Below are positions 7,372 to 17,096 of a stretch of DNA of 64,000 nt, in pieces; positions within the stretch are counted from its first letter, which is position 1; each line of letters starts with the position of its first letter. Source of the stretch: Gemmatimonadaceae bacterium (GTDB lineage Bacteria > Gemmatimonadota > Gemmatimonadetes > Gemmatimonadales > Gemmatimonadaceae); contig JABAQJ010000002.1 in NCBI GenBank assembly GCA_019186945.1, positions 337,897 through 401,896 on the forward strand, read 5' to 3'. The notes under the pieces were generated by a model. That model made no database searches and was not told the origin of the DNA. It saw only the letters and a program-made list of their open reading frames with translations. The position numbers and the translations under genes were made by a program.

Positions 7372-9987
7372 ATGGAGCAGCAAGACGCCGGCGTGACGGA
7401 GACCACCCTTGGTGGCGGTAGTCCGGAGTCCCGCGTCTTTGGCTGGCCGCAGGAACTGGACTCGGAATACGAGTTGCTCGGCGAACTCGGACGGGGCGGG
7501 ATGGCTGTGGTTTACCGCGCTCGCGACCGGGAACTCGGCCGAGAGGTCGCGGTCAAGGTCGTCCGGCCACGATATGCCTCCGATGAAGACGCCGTGGCCC
7601 GCCTGGCCCGCGAGGCGCGTACCGTTGCCGCGCTCGAACATCCGAACATCGTTGGGTTGTACGCGGTCAAGCGACTCCCGGACGCCACGCTTGCCCTGGT
7701 CATGCAACTGGTGCCCGGCCTTACGCTCAAGGCAGCGCTCGAACAATCGGGACCTTTCGCACCCGTGCGCGCCGAGCGGGTCATGCGCGACATTGCGCGC
7801 GCCCTGGCGTATGCACACCGCTGCGGCGTGGTGCACCGTGACGTCAAGCCGGAGAACATCTTCATCGACGCGGTGACCGGCCGGGCGCTCCTTTCCGACT
7901 TCGGCGTTGCCCGCCAGCTCGACCAGAACACGGATCTTACGGCTACCGGGACGGCGATCGGGACGCCAACGTACATGGCCCCGGAACAAATCGACGGCGG
8001 CCGCCTGGACGGGCGATCGGATCTGTACTCACTCGGCCTCGTTGGATGGGAACTCCTCACCGGCCAGCGTCCGTGGGCAGGCGAGTCGCTCTACTCAGTC
8101 ATCTACCGGCAGAAACACGATCCGCTGCCACCGATAGACTGGTTCCGTGACGACGTTCCATCGCGGTTCCAGTACCTGATCGAAGGGCTCCTCCCCAAGA
8201 ACCCGGACCGGCGGTGGAAGAGCGCATCGCGCTTCCTGTCGCTGATGTCCTCGGAAGCCGAACTCCCAGGGTTCCGGGACTGGCAGGCGGCGTCGAAACG
8301 CCGAAAGCGACAACGCGTGTACGACGACGCCCGCGCGCGAGGGTCCAATCCGCTGGCGGCGGCGTACGAGACCGTCAGATTGAACCGCACGGACACACCG
8401 GCCGGCACGCCAGTGCTCGGTCCGGCGGAAAGCGAGTCCCAGCAGATCGAGATTCCGGCGGATTCTGGCGAGCACGTTGCGCACGAGGTCGATGTCCAGG
8501 AGGGCCCGCTCGCGGAGCCGGCCGCGCCGCCCCGGCGCTGGCTGCAGCGTTCGCTGCTCGCGATAACGGTGATCGCGGGCGTCGGTGGACTGGGCGCCGT
8601 GATCTGGAACGCGCGTCAGAGCAACACGCTCCCGGCGCCTACGGTGGCGCTCCAGGACAAGTCGAGCATCGAGGTCCCGGTCTTTCCGTCGGTGTCGGAC
8701 TCCGCAGCCAACGACTCCGTGCTGCTGGCGGCCGCCGCCGACTCGCTGTCGCTTGCCGCGCGCGCCGATTCCGTCATGGCCGCCGCCGGGGCAGACAGCG
8801 CCGCCACGGACAGCGCGCGGCGCGTGGCCGCTGTGAACCGCGTGGCTGGCGACACCGCGCGACGCCGCGTCGTGCCGCCTGCGGTTGCACCGGCGCCTCC
8901 TCCGCCAGTACCAACGGTAACCTTCCCCTCCGAGCGCGCGCTGATTGCGGCTGGCGGGAGGCATTCCTGCATGGTTGGCGAACGCGGCGCGCTGCTCTGC
9001 TGGGGAAACAACGAACGCGGCCAACTGGGTGACGGCTCGTTCGACGCCCACCAGCATCCGACGCCCGTGGAGAGCGATCTCGCGTTCTCGCAGGTGTCGG
9101 CCGGTGTCTGGCACACATGCGCGCTGGCGACCACCGGCGACGTCTACTGCTGGGGGAGCAACGACGCCGGTCAACTTGGCGACGGCACTACCGCCGCGCA
9201 CCCGGTGCCCGTGCACACGGGCGCGACGACCTTCCGGATGGTCCGGACCGGCCAGGCCCACACTTGCGCCCTGTCGCGAGGCGGAGCCGTTCTTTGCTGG
9301 GGCGCCAACTCAGCCGGTCAACTTGGCGATGGCACCCGCAGCATCAAGACCTCCCCGACGTCCGTATCTCTCCCGTTGCCAGCCGGTGCGATCACCGCTG
9401 GCTGGAACCACAGCTGCGCCTTGACCACCGATGGGACGGCCTATTGCTGGGGTCAGAACACGTCCGGACAGCTTGGTGACGGAACCACCGCGGACCGAGC
9501 CGCCCCAGGGGCCGTCAGCGCAGACGTGAAGTTCGTCAGCATCGCCGCCGGACGCGATCATACCTGTGCCGTAGCGACGACCGGAACGCTGTACTGCTGG
9601 GGAGGGAATGCGTACGGCCAGGTGGGAAGCGGATCGATGGGTGGCAGCATGCTCTCCCCGAAAGCGGTGGACTCGGAAACGAACTTCGTGACAGTGGTTG
9701 CGGGACTGGTTCATTCGTGCGGGCGCGCCAGGGACGGCCGCGCCTTCTGCTGGGGCCGCAATGTGTATGGACAGCTTGGCGATGGGACGAGCACGGATCG
9801 TGCACGACCGGTCGCGGTCCGTGGCGCCTTGAGTTTCGTATCGTTGGACGCCAACGGTTCTCACACATGCGGCCTTACCGTTAGCAGCGATGCCTACTGC
9901 TGGGGCTTCAACATCGATGGACAGCTCGGAAGCGGAAATAGCGACAACGCAGTATCGCCCGTGAAGGTTACGGCACCGGGACGTTAA
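7372..9987 (+). CDS. Transmembrane Ser/Thr kinase with seven C-terminal RCC1 repeats
   Basis: This 871-aa protein joins a Hanks-type kinase to a presumed extracytoplasmic sensor. The kinase (about residues 33-290) has the Gly loop GELGRGGMAVVY, Lys62 (VAVKVV), Glu81, the catalytic HRDVKPEN with Asp157, the SDFGVA Mg motif and the MAPEQ site, so it should be active. After a charged juxtamembrane stretch there is one membrane helix (about 394-412). An Ala/Ser/Asp-rich linker follows. From about 521 there are seven RCC1-type repeats, each with a CWGxNxxGQLGDGT-like core; seven is the number needed for a closed beta-propeller. It lies 37 bases after the second FHA gene and 9 bases before the Big2 lipoprotein gene. 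The ligand is unknown. Confidence 0.9.
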   Translation: MEQQDAGVTETTLGGGSPESRVFGWPQELDSEYELLGELGRGGMAVVYRARDRELGREVAVKVVRPRYASDEDAVARLAREARTVAALEHPNIVGLYAVKRLPDATLALVMQLVPGLTLKAALEQSGPFAPVRAERVMRDIARALAYAHRCGVVHRDVKPENIFIDAVTGRALLSDFGVARQLDQNTDLTATGTAIGTPTYMAPEQIDGGRLDGRSDLYSLGLVGWELLTGQRPWAGESLYSVIYRQKHDPLPPIDWFRDDVPSRFQYLIEGLLPKNPDRRWKSASRFLSLMSSEAELPGFRDWQAASKRRKRQRVYDDARARGSNPLAAAYETVRLNRTDTPAGTPVLGPAESESQQIEIPADSGEHVAHEVDVQEGPLAEPAAPPRRWLQRSLLAITVIAGVGGLGAVIWNARQSNTLPAPTVALQDKSSIEVPVFPSVSDSAANDSVLLAAAADSLSLAARADSVMAAAGADSAATDSARRVAAVNRVAGDTARRRVVPPAVAPAPPPPVPTVTFPSERALIAAGGRHSCMVGERGALLCWGNNERGQLGDGSFDAHQHPTPVESDLAFSQVSAGVWHTCALATTGDVYCWGSNDAGQLGDGTTAAHPVPVHTGATTFRMVRTGQAHTCALSRGGAVLCWGANSAGQLGDGTRSIKTSPTSVSLPLPAGAITAGWNHSCALTTDGTAYCWGQNTSGQLGDGTTADRAAPGAVSADVKFVSIAAGRDHTCAVATTGTLYCWGGNAYGQVGSGSMGGSMLSPKAVDSETNFVTVVAGLVHSCGRARDGRAFCWGRNVYGQLGDGTSTDRARPVAVRGALSFVSLDANGSHTCGLTVSSDAYCWGFNIDGQLGSGNSDNAVSPVKVTAPGR

Positions 9988-9996
9988 CTTCTGCGC

Positions 9997-12900
9997 ATGC
10001 GAAGGGTTGGTTCGGGGATGCACGCGGTTTCGAAGCGGAATGCCAGGCGCACGTCGCAGCTGCTGGCGTACGCTCTTCTGCTCGTTTCCTGCGAAGACCC
10101 GTTGGGACCGGATTCCAGGACCGTCGGGCGCCTGGAAATACAGCCGGCAGGCGTCAGCATCGCGGTTGGCGCATCGGCATCGCTGCGTGCCGATGTGTTC
10201 GACTCGAACGGTGAGCGTCTTGCCGGTCGACGTGTGTTCTGGTCTTCCCAGAACCTCTCGATTGCGGCGGTCTCGCAGACCGGCACCGTGACCGGCGTTG
10301 CCCCAGGCATGGTGGCAATTTCCGCGAACAGCGGCGGCAAGTCGGCGCTGGCGAACGTCACCGTGACTGCCCGTCCGGTCAGCTCCGTGCGGGTGACGCC
10401 GACGAGCAATCAGCTGACGGTCGGAAGTTCGTTGCCGCTGATGGCCGAAGCGCTGGATGCCGGCGGTCTGGAAGTGACGGGCAAGGTCTTTGCCTGGTCT
10501 TCGACCAATACGGCGATTGTCACCGTCAGCTCCACCGGTGTCATCACCGCGCTCGCGCCGGGAAACGCGACCATCACGGCGAGCGTGGACGGCGTATCCG
10601 GGTCCGCCACAGTCACGGCGATCGCCGTTCCCGTCGCCTCCGTTTCGGTTTCTCCGGCCTCGGGCACGATGACGGTTGGCGACAACGTGCAGTTGCGTGC
10701 CACACCGCTCGATGCCAGCGGCAACGTCCTGACCGGGCGCCCGGTCGAATGGGGATCGAGTGACAACGCGGTCGCCACCGTAACCTCGACGGGCCTGGTG
10801 GTCGGGCTGAGCCCCGGGAGAGCCACGATCGCGGCCACGATCGGCGGCATCTCCGGGAGCGCGACCATCACCGTCACGCTCGTCCCGATCGGGAGCATCT
10901 CCATTACGCCGGCGCAAGCGACGATTGCTGCTGGCGGAACGGTGCAATTCACCGCGACGCCGAAGGACGCCAACGGCAACGTGCTGGTAGGGCGGGACAT
11001 AGCCTGGACGAGCGATCAGCCGTCGATCGCGACTGTCTCCGGCGGTGGCGTAGCAACAGGGGTATCGCAGGGCGTGGCACGTATCACCGCGGAGTCCGAA
11101 GGGAAGACGGCCGTGGCACTCGTTACGGTTACGCCCGTAGCGATTTCCAGTATCGATGTCACGCCAGCCACGGTAGGCCTGGCACTGGGAGGCACGACGC
11201 AACTGACGGCGACACCCAGGGACGCGCGCGGCCAGCCCCTCCTGGGACGTGTGATCACGTGGATCACAGGAGCCCCGTCGGTAGCCACCGTGTCGCAGAC
11301 TGGCATGGTCACGGCCGTCGGGACGGGGAGCGCGATCGTCTTCGCCGCTTCGGAAGGAGTCAGCGGCAGTGCCGCCATCAACGTTTCGTCCGTCGCCGTC
11401 GCGAAGGTGATCGTGGCACCGGCCGCCTCGAACATCACCGTCGGCGGATTCGTGCAGCTGACCGCGGAAACCCGGGATGCCCAGGACAGTGTGCTCACCG
11501 GCCGCACGGTACAGTGGACGTCGAGCAACCAGTCGGTGGCCGTGGTGTCGGGCACCGGGCGAGTGCAGAGCGTGTCCGCGGGTACTGTGACTATCACAGC
11601 CACCAGCGAAGGCGTAAGCGGATCGGCAAGCGTCACGATTGGCAACGTTCCGGTTTCCACGGTTCAGGTCACCCCCACGAATGCAACACTGGTCATCGGG
11701 CAGATCACGACCTTTCTGGCAACGCCGCGTGACGCCCACGGAAATGTCCTTACCGGCCGGGTGATCAGTTGGGAAAGCTCCAACCCGGCCGTGGCGACGG
11801 TGAGCACCAACGGCACCGTCACGGCGATCAGTCCCGGGTCGACGCAGCTGACGGCCACCTGCGAGTCGATCTTCGGCACCGCGTCGGTAACGGTGACCAA
11901 CGTGCCGGTGGCGAGCGTCACGATGACGCCATCGACGGCATCGCTGACTTCGGGACAGACACAGCAGATGACCGTCACCGTGAAGGACGCATCCGGGAAG
12001 GCGCTTCCGAACAGAACGGTGTCGTTCACCTCGAGCAGCGTCCCCACGGCGACGGTCTCGCCATCGAGCACGACGACGAACACCAACGGGCAGGCGTTCA
12101 CCACGGTCACCGCGGTTGGAACCGGGGCGTCCACCATCACCGCGACGAGTGGCGGCTTGCAGGCAACGGCAACCATTACCGTGACAGTCGTGCCGATAGC
12201 CTCGGTGACGGTCACGCCCGGCACGCCGACGGTCGAGGAAGGACAGTCGGTGCAACTGACGGCCACCGCGCGCGATGCGAACAACGTTATCCTGCCCGGT
12301 CGCACGATCGTCTGGGCATCCAGCAATCCCTCGATCAGCGTCTCCCAATCCGGCATGGTCACCGCCGTCGTGAACTCGGCGACGCAGACGGCGACAATCA
12401 CGGCCTCGGCGCCTAACGCGGGACCGAACGGCACCACGCCATTCGGCACGGTAACGGTCACGGTTACCTACGCCCCCGTCGCGAGCGTCACGATCCTCCC
12501 GTCGCCTGCGGTGGTCACGGTCAACGGAGTAATGACGCTGAGCGTCACGCTCAAGGATGCCGCAAACAACACCCTCAATCCCACCGGACGGATCGTCACC
12601 TGGGCGAGCCAGAATACGTCGATCGTGACCGTCAGCCCCGGGGGTGCGATCACTGGCATCGCTACCGGCCAAACCACCGTCACCGCCGACGCAAGGTCAC
12701 CGGGGCAGGCCACGGCCGTCCAGCAGGTCGTTCAGGTCAGCGTGTCGAACGTGCCGGTGGCGAGCGTCACCATTTCACCGAGCCCTGCAACGATCCATGT
12801 CGGCGCGCTCTACCAGGTCGCGTTCAGCGCCGTGACCAGGGATGCTGGCGGCGCCGTGCTTCCCGGACGTCAGGTGGTGTGGGGCAGCTCGAATCCCGCG

Positions 12901-15459
12901 GTACTTTCGATCGACGCCCTCTCCGGCGTGGCGGTCGGCGTCTCGACAGGCTCGGCCACGGTTACCGCCACCAGCGAGGGCGTGCCCGGCACGTCCTCGG
13001 TAACGGTTGACCTGGTCCCGGTCGCAACGGTCGTCGTAATGCCAGGAAACGCCACGCTCACTCCTCCGCAGACCGTGCAGCTCGCTGCCACACCGAAGGA
13101 TTCGGCAGGCAACGACATCACGGGAGTAGCGTTAGGCGCCAGGAGCACCAGCTGGAATTCGTCCAACGCTTCCGCGGCAACCGTCAGTGCCACCGGACTC
13201 GTGACGTCGGTCGGGCTGGCCGCCGCCAACGTAACCATCACTGCCACCGTCGGCGGCACGAACGGCGTCGCCGCCATCACCGTCCTCGCTCCGGTCGCCT
13301 CGGTCACGCTCACGCCCTTCAGTCCCGACTCGATCATCGCACCGAATTCGGTCGCCGGCGTCGCCACTGTGCTCGACGCCGCAACCAACCCCCTTGCTGG
13401 CCGGCTGGTCAGTTTCACATCGAGCCTGCCATCACGCGGAGCGGTCACCGCATCCGGTACGTCCGACGCTTCCGGACACGTGTCGTTCACGGTTACTGGT
13501 GTGGCGGCAGCGGCAGGCCCCGCGACGGTCAACATCACCGCCACGAGCGAAGCCCAGACGTCCCCCGCCGAACCGGTGAAGGTGCTGAACCCCGTCGCCA
13601 CGGTGGCGCTGACCACGCCAACGGATTCGCTGATCGGGACCGGCGGGACGATCGCGTCCACGGTCGTCCTGCACGACGCATTCGCCAATACGATCGCTGG
13701 CCGTCCCATCAGCTACACAAGCAGCAACCCGGCCGTTGCCACCGTAAGTACGACCGGCGTGATCACGGCGGTATCCATCGGCACAGCCACGATTACCGCA
13801 ACCAGCGAGTCGAAATCGGCAAACGTCACCGTGCGCATCCTCCCTCCGGTGGCCACGGTCAGCGTGACAGCGCCTGCGGATTCGCTCGGCGTGGGGCAGT
13901 CGTTGCAGGCGACGGCAACCCTGAAGGACGCAAGCAACGGAACGATCGTCGGCCGACCGATCGCCTGGAGCAGCGCGTCGCCCTCGATTGCCACTGTTCA
14001 TCCCACGACGGGTCTCATCACGGCCGTCGCCATTGGAAACTCGTTAATCACCGCGACCAGCGAAGGGCAGCAGGGATCCTTCACGGTACGCGTCATTCCG
14101 GCACTCGACACGATCGCTCTGAAGGCGTTCGCGGATTCGTTGATCGGGCCGGGGACCATCGCGGTCACGGCGACCGCCCTGGACGCCGCGGCGGCGCCGG
14201 TGCCCGGGCGGCTACTGACGGTGTCCTCCTCGAATCCGGCAGCAGCAACGGTGCTCCCCGCGAGCGGAATCACCGATGCCTCCGGATCGCTCTCGATCAC
14301 GGTGACACATGTATCAGCCGGAACCAGCACGATCTCCGCCTCGGGCGGGGGAAAGATCGGGACACTCGTGTTGAGAATGCTCGCGCCCGTGGCGACGGTC
14401 ACGCTCACGGCACCGAGCGATTCGCTCGTCGGCGCCGGGTCCATCCAGACCGCGGTCACGCTCCGCGACGCGGCCAACAACACGATTACCGGCCGTCCGA
14501 TCGTGTACACGTCTTCCGATCCCCTCGTGGCGACCGTCAGCCCCACGGGGCTGGTCACCGGAGTCGCAACGGGGAATGTCACGATCACGGCCACGTCGGA
14601 AGGAAAGTCCGGAAGCGTGGCGCTGCGTATGCTGGCGTCGGTCGCGTCGGTCACCATAGCCTCTGCAGCTGGCGACTCGGTGCTCGCCGGGTTCATTACC
14701 GTGCAGACTTCGGTCGTACTGCGTGACGCCGCCAGCAACATCCTCACCGGACGACCGATCTCCTATGCCAGCTCCAACGCATCGCTCGCCACGGTAAGCG
14801 CCGGAGGGCTCGTGAGTGCCGCCGGTAGTACGCCGGGCACAGCCGACATCAGCGCTACCAGCGAGGGCGTGACGAGTGCCACACCACTCGCCATCCGCAT
14901 CCTCGCTCCGGTTGACACGGTGATAGTGACGGCGCCGGACTCAACCGTGCCCGTCGGCAACACTGTCACCGCGACGGCAACCCTGCTTGACGCCAGCAGC
15001 AACACGCTAACTGGTCGCCCAGTCAGCTGGTCATCGTCGGCGCCCTCTGTCGCGAGCGTCGGCGCGACCACCGGGCTGGTCACGGCGCTTGCTCCCGGAC
15101 AGACCGACATCGTTGCCAGCGTCGAGGGCAAGACCGGAATGATCCAGACGTTCCGATCGCTAGGACCGCTGGACTCGGTGACGGTGGTTCCGGCCACGGT
15201 AACCGTCGCCGCTGGCAGCAGTGCCCAGATCACCGCCACCGCGCTCGATGCCGCCACGATTCCTAACTCGCTGCCCGGTATCAACTGCTCGATCTCCTCG
15301 AGCAATGCTTTCAATGCGATCCCCTTCCCACTGACCGGGACGACCAATGCCAAGGGTCAAATCGCGATCAATGTGTTTGGGCTCTCGACGGGTACGGCCA
15401 AGATCACGGTGACTTGCGGTGGAAAGAGCGCGCACAGCGACATCACGGTCACACCATGA
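9997..15459 (+). CDS. Giant lipoprotein with about 20 Big2 immunoglobulin-like domains
   Basis: This 1820-aa protein starts with a signal sequence ending LLAYALLLVSC (lipobox LVSC), then about 20 tandem bacterial Ig-like (Big2) domains of about 85-90 aa each. Every unit opens with a VASVxVTPxxxxLxxG-type strand and repeats W-S-S-N/x-x-V-A-T-V and G-x-A-x-I-T-A-T-S-E-G blocks. Big2 domains occur in bacterial adhesins and surface stalks, so a rod-like surface or periplasmic role is likely. From about the thirteenth unit the strand changes to a ..TxPxDSLxG form, which suggests two rounds of repeat expansion. No catalytic or anchor domain other than the lipid was seen. It is 9 bases after the kinase gene and its stop overlaps the next start. 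Confidence 0.88.
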   Translation: MRRVGSGMHAVSKRNARRTSQLLAYALLLVSCEDPLGPDSRTVGRLEIQPAGVSIAVGASASLRADVFDSNGERLAGRRVFWSSQNLSIAAVSQTGTVTGVAPGMVAISANSGGKSALANVTVTARPVSSVRVTPTSNQLTVGSSLPLMAEALDAGGLEVTGKVFAWSSTNTAIVTVSSTGVITALAPGNATITASVDGVSGSATVTAIAVPVASVSVSPASGTMTVGDNVQLRATPLDASGNVLTGRPVEWGSSDNAVATVTSTGLVVGLSPGRATIAATIGGISGSATITVTLVPIGSISITPAQATIAAGGTVQFTATPKDANGNVLVGRDIAWTSDQPSIATVSGGGVATGVSQGVARITAESEGKTAVALVTVTPVAISSIDVTPATVGLALGGTTQLTATPRDARGQPLLGRVITWITGAPSVATVSQTGMVTAVGTGSAIVFAASEGVSGSAAINVSSVAVAKVIVAPAASNITVGGFVQLTAETRDAQDSVLTGRTVQWTSSNQSVAVVSGTGRVQSVSAGTVTITATSEGVSGSASVTIGNVPVSTVQVTPTNATLVIGQITTFLATPRDAHGNVLTGRVISWESSNPAVATVSTNGTVTAISPGSTQLTATCESIFGTASVTVTNVPVASVTMTPSTASLTSGQTQQMTVTVKDASGKALPNRTVSFTSSSVPTATVSPSSTTTNTNGQAFTTVTAVGTGASTITATSGGLQATATITVTVVPIASVTVTPGTPTVEEGQSVQLTATARDANNVILPGRTIVWASSNPSISVSQSGMVTAVVNSATQTATITASAPNAGPNGTTPFGTVTVTVTYAPVASVTILPSPAVVTVNGVMTLSVTLKDAANNTLNPTGRIVTWASQNTSIVTVSPGGAITGIATGQTTVTADARSPGQATAVQQVVQVSVSNVPVASVTISPSPATIHVGALYQVAFSAVTRDAGGAVLPGRQVVWGSSNPAVLSIDALSGVAVGVSTGSATVTATSEGVPGTSSVTVDLVPVATVVVMPGNATLTPPQTVQLAATPKDSAGNDITGVALGARSTSWNSSNASAATVSATGLVTSVGLAAANVTITATVGGTNGVAAITVLAPVASVTLTPFSPDSIIAPNSVAGVATVLDAATNPLAGRLVSFTSSLPSRGAVTASGTSDASGHVSFTVTGVAAAAGPATVNITATSEAQTSPAEPVKVLNPVATVALTTPTDSLIGTGGTIASTVVLHDAFANTIAGRPISYTSSNPAVATVSTTGVITAVSIGTATITATSESKSANVTVRILPPVATVSVTAPADSLGVGQSLQATATLKDASNGTIVGRPIAWSSASPSIATVHPTTGLITAVAIGNSLITATSEGQQGSFTVRVIPALDTIALKAFADSLIGPGTIAVTATALDAAAAPVPGRLLTVSSSNPAAATVLPASGITDASGSLSITVTHVSAGTSTISASGGGKIGTLVLRMLAPVATVTLTAPSDSLVGAGSIQTAVTLRDAANNTITGRPIVYTSSDPLVATVSPTGLVTGVATGNVTITATSEGKSGSVALRMLASVASVTIASAAGDSVLAGFITVQTSVVLRDAASNILTGRPISYASSNASLATVSAGGLVSAAGSTPGTADISATSEGVTSATPLAIRILAPVDTVIVTAPDSTVPVGNTVTATATLLDASSNTLTGRPVSWSSSAPSVASVGATTGLVTALAPGQTDIVASVEGKTGMIQTFRSLGPLDSVTVVPATVTVAAGSSAQITATALDAATIPNSLPGINCSISSSNAFNAIPFPLTGTTNAKGQIAINVFGLSTGTAKITVTCGGKSAHSDITVTP

Positions 15460-16616
15460 CGACGCGCCGCGCCGGTTCAGCCACCAGATGCGGCCTCGCC
15501 AGCCGACTCGTCCTGTACATTCTGGCGCTCGCGGCCGCTACCCATTCCGTTGGCGCGCAGAGTCTCCAGCCAAAGGAAGCGCTGGCCGGCGCAGGAGCAA
15601 CCGGGTGCGCGGCGTTCCCAGCGCCTAACGTCTCGTCGGCTCCTGCCGCTCCCGCGGTGGATGCCGAGGCGCGTCAGTTGCTCACGACGGCGCAGGACGC
15701 TGCACTGCTTGGCGAGCACGCCGCCGCGCGCGATGCGTTCGAACGCGCCGTGCGCCTCACACCCGCGAACGCACGCATCTCCTACTACCTCGGACGGGAG
15801 CACGAAGCGCTCGGCGATGCCTCGGCCGCAGTCGTTGCGTACTGTCGCTACCTTGCGCTCGCTCCGTCGGCGCCGGACGGCGACGAAGTGCGAGGCCGCG
15901 TTGTGCGCCTGGTGCCGTCAACCGAACTCGCTCGCATGGATGAGGCGCGCTCGACGTTCCGGTCCGCGCTCGCGCTCCTCCAGCGCCGACAGTACTCGGC
16001 CGCGGATTCTGCGTTCGGATTCGTGGCTCAGGCGCTCCCGTCCGCGCCAGAACCGTACTTCAATCGGGCGCTGGCGCGCGCGGCGCGTGGCAGCCGCCAG
16101 AGTGCGCTCGATGACTTCGACAAGTATCTGGAGCTTTCACCTGGGGCGCAGGATCGGGGCGCAGTTCGCTCCGCGATGTCGCGTATCCCGGACGGTTTGT
16201 ACTCGTCTTGGGCGGCGTTCGGGTCCGGGCTGCTGATTCCAGGGTTGGGTCAGATGACAACCGGCAGGCCATTCCTCGGGATCGTCAGCCTTGGCGCGGT
16301 GAGCGGAGCCATGGTGCTCGCGCTCCAGTCGAAAACGGGGATCGAGGCGGGTACCTTCAGCGATCCCTTCGGCAACTCATACGCCGATTCCATCCCGACC
16401 ACCTCACGGCCGAACCTTGTTGCGGCTGCCATTGGCGCTGCCGCCGTCTGGGTGGGAAGCGCGATCGAGGCGTCGGCTTTCGCGCGACGGTCACGCACTC
16501 GTGCCGAATCGATCCTCTCGCGGGAGCCTGGCCGAGCGGATCCTCGTGTTTCCCTGTATTTGGTGCCTCGTGGCGGCTCGCTCGCGCTCGGTATCCGGCT
16601 AGCGACGCATCCCTAG
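15456..16616 (+). CDS. Secreted TPR protein with C-terminal DUF5683-like membrane segment
   Basis: The 386-aa product has a signal peptide (LVLYILALAAATHSVGAQ), then two TPR blocks. One runs over about residues 65-140 (AARDAFERAVRLTPANARISYYLGREHEALGD) and the second over about 165-230 (YSAADSAFGFVAQALPSAPEPYFNRALAR). Near residue 250 comes FGSGLLIPGLGQMTTGRPFLG, the 'PGLGQ-Y-GR' signature of DUF5683-type proteins, followed by a hydrophobic stretch. The start codon overlaps the Big2 stop (ATGA at 15456-15459), so translation of the two is probably coupled. This makes it a likely envelope partner of the Big2 lipoprotein. Function beyond protein binding is unknown. Confidence 0.75.
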   Translation: MTTRRAGSATRCGLASRLVLYILALAAATHSVGAQSLQPKEALAGAGATGCAAFPAPNVSSAPAAPAVDAEARQLLTTAQDAALLGEHAAARDAFERAVRLTPANARISYYLGREHEALGDASAAVVAYCRYLALAPSAPDGDEVRGRVVRLVPSTELARMDEARSTFRSALALLQRRQYSAADSAFGFVAQALPSAPEPYFNRALARAARGSRQSALDDFDKYLELSPGAQDRGAVRSAMSRIPDGLYSSWAAFGSGLLIPGLGQMTTGRPFLGIVSLGAVSGAMVLALQSKTGIEAGTFSDPFGNSYADSIPTTSRPNLVAAAIGAAAVWVGSAIEASAFARRSRTRAESILSREPGRADPRVSLYLVPRGGSLALGIRLATHP

Positions 16617-16628
16617 GCAGCGACCGGA

Positions 16629-16655
16629 GGGGACGGGGTCGTACGCCTCGTCCCC
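16629..16655. terminator. Putative bidirectional terminator hairpin
   Basis: GGGGACG (16629-16635) can pair with CGTCCCC (16649-16655) in the 60-base gap between two convergent genes. A short direct repeat, CAGCGACCGGA, flanks it on both sides. There is no T-tract, so the call rests on position and stem only. Confidence 0.35.
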
Positions 16656-16675
16656 TGAGGCGTCAGCGACCGGAC

Positions 16676-17074
16676 TCAGTCGTCGTAGTGCGAGTGCCCG
16701 GGCCTGCGGCGCTCGTCCTCATCGAAGTCGTCATACTCGTCGTCGAGGTCGATCAAGTCGGAGTTGAGTTCGCCGTCGAGTTCGTCGACTTCGTCGTCAG
16801 GGTCCGGATCCTCGTCCAGGGTGTCGAGATCCGCCTCATCTTCGTCGACCTCGTCGTCGTCCTCCTCCTCTTCCTCCTCGTATTCGAGATCTTCGTCGTC
16901 GTAGTCCTCGTCGTCTTCGGCATCCAGATCGACGCCCTCGAGATCGTCGTCTTCCTCCTGCTCGTCAGCTTCATCATAGTCATCGTCGCCATCCTGCCTC
17001 GGTGAGAAATTGGCTCTCCCCGCCAGCTCCCACTCCTCATGTCGTGTTTCCGACGACTCCCACGCGCCTGACAT
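16676..17074 (-). CDS. Extremely acidic, probably disordered protein downstream of bipA
   Basis: The 132-aa product is dominated by Asp and Glu (runs such as DDDLEGVDLDAEDDEDYDD) with a short basic tail (ERRRPGHSHYDD). I recognise no fold; the sequence predicts an intrinsically disordered polyanion. The ATG at 17074 was chosen because it has an excellent Shine-Dalgarno sequence, GAGGAGG (17087-17081 on the minus strand), six bases upstream; an ATG at 17089 would not. The gene begins 22 bases after the bipA stop and is surely co-transcribed with it. Polyanionic tails occur in proteins that mimic nucleic acid (for example the RNA polymerase delta subunit), so a ribosome- or polymerase-related role is conceivable but unproven. 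Confidence 0.7.
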   Translation of the reverse strand: MSGAWESSETRHEEWELAGRANFSPRQDGDDDYDEADEQEEDDDLEGVDLDAEDDEDYDDEDLEYEEEEEEDDDEVDEDEADLDTLDEDPDPDDEVDELDGELNSDLIDLDDEYDDFDEDERRRPGHSHYDD

Positions 17075-17096
17075 GACTCGCCTCCTCAACGATGAT

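Noticed and set aside
8980-9960. Short tandem DNA repeats around TGCTGGGG
   Set aside because: They are the CWG cores of the RCC1 repeats, so the similarity is at protein level.
9310-12672. Minus-strand 1120-aa open frame across the kinase and Big2 genes
   Set aside because: It lies entirely antisense to two well-supported genes. Its Arg/Gly/Asp-rich translation has no domain, and repeat-rich GC DNA opens such frames by codon bias alone.
10100-15400. Possible CRISPR-like or DNA repeat array
   Set aside because: The repeats are protein repeats (Big2 domains of about 260 bp) with degenerate DNA and no constant spacers.
16700-17000. Low-complexity TCGTCGTC tract as a simple-sequence repeat
   Set aside because: It encodes the Asp/Glu runs of the acidic protein in frame and has a proper start with a ribosome binding site.
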